Source of the DNA: Corynebacterium accolens
GTDB taxonomy: Bacteria > Actinomycetota > Actinomycetes > Mycobacteriales > Mycobacteriaceae
Length of the DNA: 12,631 nucleotides
Direction of reading: 5' to 3'
Assembly (NCBI RefSeq): GCF_030515985.1
Contig: NZ_CP100376.1
Span: 971,526-984,156, forward strand
Shown: positions 1-7,949 of the stretch, in pieces
How positions within the stretch are numbered: the stretch's first letter is position 1
Layout of the letters: the number at the start of each line of letters is the position of its first letter
Made by a program: the position numbers and the translations under genes
Notes under the pieces: generated by a model
Databases searched by the model: none
Told to the model about the DNA's origin: nothing
What the model saw: only the letters and a program-made list of their open reading frames with translations

Positions 1-46
1 CCAAGAACCGCCAATTCCTCGATTCCCGCGAGGCGTGCTTCCCCAC
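1..46 (-). CDS. N-terminus of probable NlpC/P60 (RipA-like) secreted hydrolase, partial
   Basis: Only the first 15 codons would lie in the window. Reading from a GTG at 46-44 gives a short, basic, open N-terminus beginning (M)GKHASRES, which looks like the start of an actinobacterial exported protein ahead of a signal peptide. The identity comes mainly from synteny: in mycobacteria and C. glutamicum the Rv1476/cg1736-type gene is followed on the same strand by a RipA-like NlpC/P60 endopeptidase. The MtrA- and GlxR-type sites upstream fit, since NlpC/P60 genes are known MtrA targets. An ATG at 48-46 in another frame is also open to the edge, there is no clear ribosome binding site, and no catalytic domain can be seen, so start and identity are tentative. 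Confidence 0.35.
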   Translation of the reverse strand, partial: MGKHASRESRNWRFL

Positions 47-92
47 ATACCCGTGCGAATCTTCAATTGACCGTCAAGGCTAAGCCCATGAA

Positions 93-119
93 CTCAAGAA
101 GATATTCATGTCCCTTGAG
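93..119 (-). repeat. Small inverted repeat in the leader of the left-edge gene
   Basis: CTCAAG at 93-98 and CTTGAG at 114-119 are perfect 6-bp arms around a 15-nt loop. They lie in what would be the 5' untranslated region of the left-edge gene, between the MtrA/GlxR sites and its start. An arm of this length can arise by chance. Confidence 0.25.
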
Positions 120-165
120 TCGACACTCGAACCATACGTCACGACACGCCCTTTTCGCACACATT

Positions 166-181
166 CCACTTAATTACGTGG
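166..181. promoter_or_regulatory. Near-palindrome of unknown function
   Basis: CCACTTAATTACGTGG is a 16-bp near-palindrome in which 14 bases are symmetric, with a TAATTA-like core. It sits between the MtrA/GlxR sites and the putative NlpC/P60 start, where an operator or leader hairpin would be expected. I do not recognise it as the site of a named regulator. Confidence 0.25.
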
Positions 182-233
182 AGTCAAGTTAAACCACATG
201 ACGCAACAGTCGTACCTAACCTGCAATAATTTT

Positions 234-249
234 GTTACCATCCCGTTAT
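234..249 (-). promoter_or_regulatory. Candidate MtrA binding site (direct repeat)
   Basis: On the minus strand the sequence reads ATAAC-GGGATG-GTAAC. These are two 5-bp direct repeats separated by 6 bp, which matches the GTAAC-N6-GTAAC type motif described for actinobacterial MtrA. It lies about 190 bp upstream of the putative NlpC/P60 start and reads toward it. MtrA of the MtrAB two-component system controls peptidoglycan hydrolase genes in Corynebacterium and Mycobacterium. The motif is seen directly; the regulator is inferred. Confidence 0.5.
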
Positions 250-265
250 TGTGATGTTCATCACT
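250..265. promoter_or_regulatory. Candidate GlxR (CRP-family) binding site
   Basis: TGTGA-TGTTCA-TCACT is a near-perfect match to the CRP/GlxR palindrome TGTGA-N6-TCACA, with only the last base deviating. It starts on the base directly after the MtrA-type repeat. GlxR is the cAMP-responsive global regulator of corynebacteria. Being upstream of the minus-strand cell-wall hydrolase gene and more than 900 bp from the acn promoter, it most likely serves the former. Confidence 0.55.
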
Positions 266-733
266 TTGGTTTTCGTATTTCGAGGGTCTTGCGCCCCGAG
301 CTGTAACCAATTCGGAGCCATTTCGCAGCTCTAGAACCACTCCCCCGACTCAAGTCAACCACTAAACCTTTACTTTGACCCCTCCCCCGCTCCCCTGACC
401 TTTTAGGCAACCACAGTTTTCTTCATCCGCAGCGACCCGGAGTCACCCGAGGGGTGCCCGTAAGGAGGCCGATGAATCACGCCAATTCCTGAACATCATT
501 TTCTATAAATCTCAGGGCGGGCACCGCGAGTCCCTTCGGTGTGGTACGCCACGACGCTCATGCGGCCGCAAAATTTAGCTCGATTCGGCGGATGGTTCTG
601 GGGCGCGCCGAGCGCTGAAAAAATGGAATTTTTCTTCTACTTTTTCGAACAAACATAGCTAGAAGTTGGATACGTTTGGACGCCTTGATACGTCCACTCT
701 CCCCGGACCCGCGCCCTCCTGAATGGCAGCTAC
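266..733. other. Long non-coding stretch with possible structured RNA
   Basis: No convincing gene lies here; the open frames look like chance. Several structural signals are visible. GGTGCCCG (453-460) and CGGGCACC (518-525) are perfect 8-bp complementary arms. The minus strand carries two GGGGGAG runs (complements near 341-346 and 382-387). GGACG/CGTCC (678-682 and 691-695) forms a short hairpin behind the stop of the membrane protein gene. A TATAAA (504-509) could be a -10 element on either strand. Around 617-650 there is an A/T-rich block with an imperfect hairpin. The function is unknown; a leader or riboswitch of the left-edge gene and an independent small RNA are both possible. Confidence 0.35.
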
Positions 734-1207
734 TTATCCCCGAAGTTCGCGGTGAAGGGAGGCGCGCCAATAACTTAAACCGCCGAAAAGTAGGGCGAGT
801 ATGGCGACGACTGCGACGACGGCGACCATTGGAAAGCTACTTTGCTCAAGCCCTGCATAGTACTGCTGCACAAGATCGACTTGGTTAAGTCCCGGTTTTA
901 ATTGCGCCTGGGAAGATTCAATATCCGCACGGCTATAGTTCTCGCTAACCGAGGAGACATGGCGCGGGGTCTGCACGATGACAGTGTGCAGATCGGTAGC
1001 ATCATAGAGCTCTTGTGCAATGTCGCGCGCGTCGGCGGCCTTGGAGACAAAGACATCGACCACGGCAACCCCGTCACCCTCACGCAGTTGCTCTGCGACG
1101 TGTGCGTTCAGCTGAGTATCCGATTCCAGGGAGGGTGCGGAATAAGCCACGCCATCCTGCTTGAGCTGCTGAGCCAGCCGCGGGACGTCCACATCACCCG
1201 GAACCAT
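734..1207 (-). CDS. Rv1476-like single-pass membrane protein
   Basis: This 157-residue protein has a soluble N-terminal domain (about residues 1-115) with alternating hydrophobic strands and helices, then one strong membrane segment (about 125-147, rich in V, A and L) and a short basic tail ending in RELRG. The segment around VVDVFVSKAADARDIAQ resembles the extracytoplasmic domain of the Rv1476/cg1736-type family, which in mycobacteria and corynebacteria sits between acn and a RipA-like NlpC/P60 gene, as here. The biochemical role of the family is unknown to me. A link to envelope processes is only suggested by the neighbour. The ATG is preceded by AGAGGA at a spacing of 4 bases, which supports this start. 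The gene is divergent from acn, with about 370 bp between the two starts. Confidence 0.75.
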   Translation of the reverse strand: MVPGDVDVPRLAQQLKQDGVAYSAPSLESDTQLNAHVAEQLREGDGVAVVDVFVSKAADARDIAQELYDATDLHTVIVQTPRHVSSVSENYSRADIESSQAQLKPGLNQVDLVQQYYAGLEQSSFPMVAVVAVVAILALLFGGLSYWRASLHRELRG

Positions 1208-1358
1208 TCAATCCTCTTCCCTCTATTTCCCTATCACGGAGACTCGTGCACCCGAGATCGGGGGTTATGCACTGCGCATATTCCTCAGTCGTTCTTCATT
1301 AAAGATAATGGTTACCGCCGCCGCCTACACAGTAAACGCGCCGAGTGCGACTAAAAGC

Positions 1359-1387
1359 TTTAAACAGAACGCTTGTCCCGTTACAAT
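1359..1387 (+). promoter_or_regulatory. acn promoter P1 (candidate)
   Basis: TTTAAA at 1359-1364 (4 of 6 matches to TTGACA) and TACAAT at 1382-1387 (5 of 6 matches to TATAAT) are separated by exactly 17 bp, the ideal spacing for the housekeeping sigma factor. Transcription would begin near 1394, leaving a leader of about 190 nt before acn. The candidate AcnR operator fills the spacer. A second TACAAT at 1413-1418 could be another start, with TTGACG at 1387-1392 as a poorly spaced -35 (20 bp). Confidence 0.45.
1365..1380. promoter_or_regulatory. Candidate AcnR operator in the acn promoter
   Basis: CAGAAC-GCTT-GTCCCG fits the C. glutamicum AcnR motif CAGNAC-N4-GTACTG: the left half matches fully and the right half at 4 of 6 positions. 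It would cover about -29 to -14 of promoter P1, close to the -28 to -11 position reported for AcnR in C. glutamicum. Binding there would exclude RNA polymerase, as expected for a repressor. Confidence 0.5.
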
Positions 1388-1412
1388 TGACGCAACGGAA
1401 GGTTTTTGCCTC

Positions 1413-1418
1413 TACAAT
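1413..1418 (+). promoter_or_regulatory. Second -10-like element upstream of acn
   Basis: This TACAAT repeats the P1 -10 sequence 31 bp downstream. The -35 candidate TTGACG (1387-1392) is 20 bp away, longer than usual. It may be a weak second promoter outside the direct reach of the AcnR operator, or chance. Confidence 0.25.
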
Positions 1419-1479
1419 AAATAGGTGAACCATCGCGTTCTTTGCCGTCTTTGGCACTGCGGGCCCCATGGCTTCGTCT

Positions 1480-1496
1480 CGACCACTATGTGGTCG
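1480..1496 (+). repeat. Perfect palindrome/hairpin in the acn leader
   Basis: CGACCAC-TAT-GTGGTCG has perfect 7-bp arms around a 3-nt loop. It lies downstream of both promoter candidates, inside the probable 5' leader of acn, about 85 bp before the start codon. It could be an RNA hairpin or a DNA operator; I do not recognise the motif. Confidence 0.5.
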
Positions 1497-1540
1497 CGCA
1501 CCTTTTGCTTATCCCGCAACTCCAGTAGGCGGCGAGTACA

Positions 1541-1558
1541 AAACAGAACAGACTGTTT
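1541..1558 (+). repeat. Second palindrome/hairpin in the acn leader
   Basis: AAACAG-AACAGA-CTGTTT has perfect 6-bp arms with a 6-nt spacer. It ends 23 bp before the chosen acn start and 13 bp before the Shine-Dalgarno GGAG. It contains CAGAAC, the half-site of the AcnR motif, but not in the spacing of a full AcnR site. Confidence 0.4.
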
Positions 1559-1581
1559 ATCAACAAGGAATGGAGCTCCCT

Positions 1582-4398
<2,817 letters not shown>

Positions 4399-4418
4399 GC
4401 CACTTAATGCGACGGAAA

Positions 4419-4445
4419 AGTACTAAGCTTTTTGGGCTTAGTGCT
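4419..4445 (+). repeat. Stem-loop in the acn 3' untranslated region
   Basis: AGTACTAAGC pairs with GCTTAGTGCT over 10 positions, with one G-U wobble, around the loop TTTTTGG. It lies 20 bp behind the acn stop and just ahead of the terminator. It has no U-tract after it, so it is not itself a classical terminator. It may protect the mRNA 3' end or be a protein-binding hairpin. Confidence 0.55.
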
Positions 4446-4462
4446 CGTCGCTGAGCTTGATG

Positions 4463-4516
4463 ACGCGGGGTCGCACCGCTCTCTCCCGTAGAGGGCTCTG
4501 CGGCCCCGCGTTTTTT
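4463..4516 (+). terminator. Intrinsic terminator between acn and acnR
   Basis: ACGCGGGG (4463-4470) pairs perfectly with CCCCGCGT (4504-4511) and runs into a tract of six T residues (4511-4516). The 33-nt interior folds further, with CCGC (4476-4479) pairing to GCGG (4500-4503). This is a strong rho-independent terminator for acn, so acnR is mostly expressed from its own promoter. Confidence 0.8.
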
Positions 4517-4527
4517 CATTGTCGTTC

Positions 4528-4547
4528 TATGTTCGTTTCAGAACATA
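4528..4547. promoter_or_regulatory. Perfect palindrome upstream of acnR (operator candidate)
   Basis: TATGTTC-GTTTCA-GAACATA has perfect 7-bp arms and a 6-bp spacer, 45 bp before the acnR start and behind the acn terminator. The size and symmetry suit a homodimeric repressor. It overlaps CAGAAC, half of the AcnR motif, but lacks the second AcnR half-site. The regulator is unknown. No clear -10/-35 pair could be assigned for acnR. Confidence 0.5.
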
Positions 4548-4592
4548 CTTAACTTGAAGCATTAATCATTCCTAAAAGGAGACGACCTCACC

Positions 4593-5168
4593 ATGCCAAT
4601 CGTGAGTGAATCTGAGTTAAATCGGCGCAGGCACGAAATTCTCGTCGGGGCTCGCCGGTGCTTTGCCGAACATGGCTATGAGGGCGCGACTGTCCGCCTC
4701 TTAGAACAAGCCACCGGGAAATCACGCGGCGCCATATTCCACCACTTTGGGGACAAGGAGTCCTTATTCCTCTCTTTAGCCCGCGAAGATGCCGCACGCC
4801 AGGCAGAAGTGGTGGCCAATAACGGCCTCGTCGAGGTTATGCGGGAGATGTTGCGTCACCCAGAACGCCACGATTGGCTTGCCACGCGTCTGGAGATCAC
4901 TTCCCTCTTGCGCACGGACCCATCGTTTGCTGCTCGGTGGAAAGAACACCAGTCCATTCGTGACGAGGCTATCCGCGCCCGCCTCGCTTCCAACGCGGAA
5001 CAAGGCCGCCTGCGAGACGATGTCGATATAGATACCCTGGTGAGCTATTTGGAAACCTTCATGGATGGGTTTATTAATAGGCTCGCCTTAGGGGATACGG
5101 ATGGCCTGGAGCGTGTCCTCGATCTGGTGGAGCAATCCATTCGGAGTTCTAGGTCTCCACAGCGCTAA
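4593..5168 (+). CDS. acnR: TetR-type repressor of aconitase, AcnR
   Basis: This 191-residue TetR-family regulator represses acn and, in C. glutamicum, responds to a citrate-Mg complex. The N-terminal helix-turn-helix domain (about 12-60) contains ARRCFAEHGYEGATV, TGKSRGAIFHHF and GDKESLF, nearly identical to what I recall of C. glutamicum AcnR. The C-terminal ligand and dimerisation domain contains MREMLRHPERHDW, LRTDP and DGFINRLALG, and ends near VLDLVEQS. AAGGAG precedes the ATG at 11 bases, slightly long, but no better start exists. It lies directly downstream of its target gene, behind the acn terminator, and is convergent with the ECF transporter genes. Confidence 0.93.
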   Translation: MPIVSESELNRRRHEILVGARRCFAEHGYEGATVRLLEQATGKSRGAIFHHFGDKESLFLSLAREDAARQAEVVANNGLVEVMREMLRHPERHDWLATRLEITSLLRTDPSFAARWKEHQSIRDEAIRARLASNAEQGRLRDDVDIDTLVSYLETFMDGFINRLALGDTDGLERVLDLVEQSIRSSRSPQR

Positions 5169-5178
5169 CCACGCACCA

Positions 5179-5221
5179 GCCTTCGTCTCTCTTATCTTTA
5201 GCCGGAGCCGGAGGCGAAGGC
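5179..5221. terminator. Inverted repeat between convergent genes (weak terminator candidate)
   Basis: GCCTTCG (5179-5185) and CGAAGGC (5215-5221) are perfect 7-bp arms between the acnR stop and the stop of the ATPase gene on the other strand. The interior holds a tandem CCGGAG repeat. There is no T-tract on either side, so termination here is only a guess from position. Confidence 0.3.
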
Positions 5222-5242
5222 GCCAGCTGAACGCAGACTCGG

Positions 5243-6397
5243 TTAGTTGGTACCTTCTGCCAAGCCGCCGGTATTGGAAAGTTCTACTTCCTGGACGCTG
5301 ACATACTGCGCGATCTCTGCAACGAACCCTGGATCATGGCACGTAAGGACGATTGCCGTTCCTGAGTCCAGCGCCTTATGAATCAGTTGATGCATCAGCG
5401 CTCGATCCGTTAGTGACAGCAAGCTATCCGGCTCATCCATGAGTAGGATTGCGTGGCCCATCCCCACCACATGTGCCGTTTGAGCCAGCCTGAGCCGGGA
5501 AGCGGACAGATCCAATGGGTGCTCATCGGCATCAAGTTCCAGCAGCTGCCGTAACGCGGTATCGGGAACAAAATCCCCCAAAGTGGAATATATTACCTGG
5601 TCATAAGGAGATTGGAGGACCAATCCCCGGGGCTCAGCTGGGCGCTGTGCCCCGTCGAGGCCGGCTGCGGCGCGCAGGAGCGACGTTTTTCCAGTACCGT
5701 TTGCCCCGCGCAACCAGGTCACGCCCCCGCCGCGAATGGGGATGGTTACCGGTCCGACGCTAAAGGTATTGCCGGAAGGCTTCGCCGATTGCCACCACCG
5801 CTTCTTTTCTTGTCCGCGGCGCGCAGTAAGCGGACCGAGAGATCCCCGGGACCCATAAGAAGAAATCGCGTCTAAGCTTACTGGGGCAGGTTGTGGGATC
5901 TCTCCTACGACCTCCCCGCCCAATTCGGGCCAGTGCATGGATGACACGGCAAGAACGCAGGTATTTCGCAGCGAATGCAATAGCTGCACCATCATCGCCA
6001 ACGATGTGGGGTCAAGCCCCGCGCTCGGCTCGCACATAATGAGCACCTCGGGCTCGCGGATCGCAACGCACGCAGCAGCGAGCCTCCGCGTCTGACCGCC
6101 AGAAAGCTGGGTGGGGTTTTTCTCCGCGTAATCGCTTAGGCCCACCGCCGCGAGCATTTCCTCTCCGCGTATCTGCATGCGGGCTGGGTCCTCACCCTGG
6201 TTTTCTAATCCTAGGACCACTTCTTCGATGCAGGTATCGCGCAGGTAGCTGATCTGCGCGGAGGAGTCAGTACCAATGATGGCGGATGATGAGAATTTTT
6301 CGCCCAGCTCTTGCGCCACGTTTTCGGCGATGGCATCCGAAGGAACAAGTACTTGGATGATGCGTCCCTTACTCGGCTGAATATCGTCTATATCCAT
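5243..6397 (-). CDS. ECF-type transporter ATPase, fused double NBD with degenerate sites
   Basis: Two ABC ATPase halves are fused in 384 residues, as expected for the energising component of an ECF importer (YkoD-like). Half 1 (about 10-160) has a Q-loop-like segment (AQISYLRDT, near 48), intact LSGGQ (98-102), a Walker B reading LIMCEP with Cys122 in place of Asp, SAGLDP and a His155 switch, but no P-loop: the expected place reads LVPSDAIAEN. Half 2 (about 210-370) has a good Walker A, GANGTGKTS (Lys237), Q-loop Q262, Walker B ILLMDEP (Asp321, Glu322) and His354, but its signature is LSASR instead of LSGGQ. In the head-to-tail dimer this leaves one complete ATP site (P-loop of half 2 with LSGGQ of half 1) and one dead site. 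The start overlaps the T-component gene by 10 bp; a GGAG lies 13 bases upstream. Confidence 0.85.
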   Translation of the reverse strand: MDIDDIQPSKGRIIQVLVPSDAIAENVAQELGEKFSSSAIIGTDSSAQISYLRDTCIEEVVLGLENQGEDPARMQIRGEEMLAAVGLSDYAEKNPTQLSGGQTRRLAAACVAIREPEVLIMCEPSAGLDPTSLAMMVQLLHSLRNTCVLAVSSMHWPELGGEVVGEIPQPAPVSLDAISSYGSRGSLGPLTARRGQEKKRWWQSAKPSGNTFSVGPVTIPIRGGGVTWLRGANGTGKTSLLRAAAGLDGAQRPAEPRGLVLQSPYDQVIYSTLGDFVPDTALRQLLELDADEHPLDLSASRLRLAQTAHVVGMGHAILLMDEPDSLLSLTDRALMHQLIHKALDSGTAIVLTCHDPGFVAEIAQYVSVQEVELSNTGGLAEGTN

Positions 6398-7080
6398 ACA
6401 AAGACCATGACTCCTATGGTTCCAATGGGAACGATGTAGCGTAGCACGCGGGACACTGCTGAATCCGGTACCGGCCGCAAAAGGGTCCTAGTTCCCTCTT
6501 CATCAAAGCCCACGGCGGCAAGGGCGTGGCCGCGCTCGGTGCCTTGGATCAGGAGGCGCGAAATTACTGGGATGACCACCCGGGAAATGGTATTCCGCCA
6601 CGTCACCTTGATTCCTGCCAGCTGATTGGCATCGCGGACGGTCCGCCAGGCTTGCGCACCTTGCGGTAAAGACTGCAGTGAAGCACCAACGATATAGGCA
6701 ATTTTGTGCCCAGCGCGCGAGACTTGTAGCCATTTCGCAATATCGGATATCCGCAGCACGGACATCGCCACGATGAAGCACACCATGAGCGCGAAAAAGC
6801 GCAGGGCTAGTGTGGCGGCGATGAGCAGGCCATCGCTTGTAATAAGCGGAATCAGCTGGTTATCGCCATAGGGGGCGTGGATCACCAACATCGATAAGGC
6901 CACCGGAACACAGAGCGCTGCAGAGGCCAAGACGATCGCAAGGGATCTCGTGGCCCACACGCCATAGGCAAGCATTGCGCCAGCTACCACTGCAGAGACT
7001 AGTGGGCTATTGAGAGCGAGGATAAGTAGCCAACCGCACGCAGCAATGGTGAGGACCGTCGACGGGTGAAGGCGATACAT
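6388..7080 (-). CDS. ECF transporter T component (transmembrane coupling protein)
   Basis: This 230-residue membrane protein of the CbiQ/EcfT type has hydrophobic segments around 8-26, 28-44, 48-66, 83-110 and 210-230. The long amphipathic cytoplasmic region (about 115-200) contains the two places where ATPase-coupling Ala-Arg-Gly motifs normally sit. Here they read ANQLAG (within TVRDANQLAGIK) and ALAAVGF (within ERGHALAAVGF), so the usual arginine is missing from both. The ATG overlaps the stop of the S-component gene (TAATG), and the 3' end overlaps the ATPase start, indicating translational coupling in one operon. The T component should connect the S component to the ATPase. Confidence 0.8.
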   Translation of the reverse strand: MYRLHPSTVLTIAACGWLLILALNSPLVSAVVAGAMLAYGVWATRSLAIVLASAALCVPVALSMLVIHAPYGDNQLIPLITSDGLLIAATLALRFFALMVCFIVAMSVLRISDIAKWLQVSRAGHKIAYIVGASLQSLPQGAQAWRTVRDANQLAGIKVTWRNTISRVVIPVISRLLIQGTERGHALAAVGFDEEGTRTLLRPVPDSAVSRVLRYIVPIGTIGVMVFVWI

Positions 7081-7826
7081 TAGCGAGGCTGCAAGGATTC
7101 CCGGGTGCGCTTAGGCAAGGATTTCACGGCAGCCCACACGATGAGGAAGACGACTGCCTTATCCAGTGGGTCGGAGATAAGTGATTGCATCGTGACGGAC
7201 GCAATCAAGGAGTTGCCGAGTTCGCGGAAGAGGGACGTGAGCGCGCCGGTACCGACACCAGCCGTACCGCCGTAGACGAACGCGGCCACGGGTGCGGCGA
7301 GCATGCCGCAGATGATGCCGATGATGGCACCGCTGACGATGACCTTCCAGATCTTGCTAAAAGCGCCCTTTTGGATGGCCCAGCCGGAAAGGAAGCCGGT
7401 AGCCGCGGAAACGGCGGCGAATGGGAGTGCCATCGGGTTGAGCAATCCCCAGACCACTGAAGACAGTGTACCGGTAGCAAGCCCGGCAATGGGGCCTGCC
7501 AGTGCCGCCACCAGGATGGTTCCCACGGAGTCGATATACAGTGGAATACCGCTCGAACCGATGATTTGGCCCACCACGATGTTGAGAACCAACGCGATGG
7601 GAATAATGGCGATGGTACGAGCCGGCAGGGACGGCACGGTGCCGGCGAGCAACAAGGCCGCACCGATGAGGTAGCCGGCCAGGGTGATCAAGGCTTCGGC
7701 GGAGCCCGCTACGGACTCCCAATCAGTTGGGCGGAAAAGCACCAAGTAGATCCACGTGGCGACGACGAGCGCGGCGCCCGCGATGACCATCCCCCGGCGG
7801 GCAGGGGTAAGAGAAAGCTGAGGCAT
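7080..7826 (-). CDS. ECF transporter S component (predicted nucleoside or related substrate)
   Basis: This 248-residue, strongly hydrophobic protein has about six to seven membrane segments (near 13-31, 43-62, 70-90, 97-130, 132-150, 158-185 and 220-240). Features of ECF substrate-binding components are the small-residue-rich helices, ALVLNIVVGQIIG, and YIDSVGTILVAALAGPIAG followed by ALPFAAVSAATGFLSGWA. The S component decides the substrate. Because the next upstream gene encodes a nucleoside hydrolase, a ribonucleoside or related compound is the most likely cargo, but this is inference; vitamin precursors such as pyrimidines are an alternative. The ATG is preceded by AGGA at 8 bases. That ribosome binding site is one arm of an inverted repeat spanning the gap to the hydrolase gene. 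Confidence 0.78.
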   Translation of the reverse strand: MPQLSLTPARRGMVIAGAALVVATWIYLVLFRPTDWESVAGSAEALITLAGYLIGAALLLAGTVPSLPARTIAIIPIALVLNIVVGQIIGSSGIPLYIDSVGTILVAALAGPIAGLATGTLSSVVWGLLNPMALPFAAVSAATGFLSGWAIQKGAFSKIWKVIVSGAIIGIICGMLAAPVAAFVYGGTAGVGTGALTSLFRELGNSLIASVTMQSLISDPLDKAVVFLIVWAAVKSLPKRTRESLQPR

Positions 7827-7835
7827 AGAGGTATT

Positions 7836-7940
7836 CCTAATCCATCAATGTGAAAAAGAGATTGGGGCACACTGCTCTTGTAGTCCCAGCCTATGTCACC
7901 TCAGCGTAGGAAAAATGTGGCGTATGCGCTGCGGATTAGG
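7836..7940 (-). repeat. Inverted repeat bracketing the nucleoside hydrolase/S-component gap
   Basis: CCTAATCC (7836-7843) and GGATTAGG (7933-7940) are perfect 8-bp complementary arms enclosing 89 nt. In the minus-strand mRNA the downstream arm reads GGATTAGGA and includes the Shine-Dalgarno of the S-component gene, so pairing would hide it. No known riboswitch consensus is recognised in the enclosed region. Confidence 0.4.
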
Positions 7941-7949
7941 GTAAAAGAT

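Noticed and set aside
340..400. 6C RNA motif from the C-runs on the plus strand
   Set aside because: The C-runs are five long, not placed in clear hairpin loops, and the known corynebacterial 6C RNA lies at another locus.
558..770. 70-codon open frame on the minus strand
   Set aside because: It overlaps the end of the Rv1476-like gene, has Arg/Ser-rich composition typical of a chance frame, and lacks a ribosome binding site.
902..1354. 150-codon open frame on the plus strand
   Set aside because: It is antisense to the Rv1476-like gene and crosses the divergent promoter; its protein has no recognisable features.
1468..1581. N-terminal extension of aconitase from an ATG at 1468
   Set aside because: The 38 extra residues are unlike aconitase, lie over leader palindromes, and lack a ribosome binding site; starts at 1570 or 1582 fit the family.
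4528..4547. LexA (SOS) box upstream of acnR
   Set aside because: The half-site order is reversed relative to the corynebacterial SOS box, which reads TCGAAC then GTTCGA.
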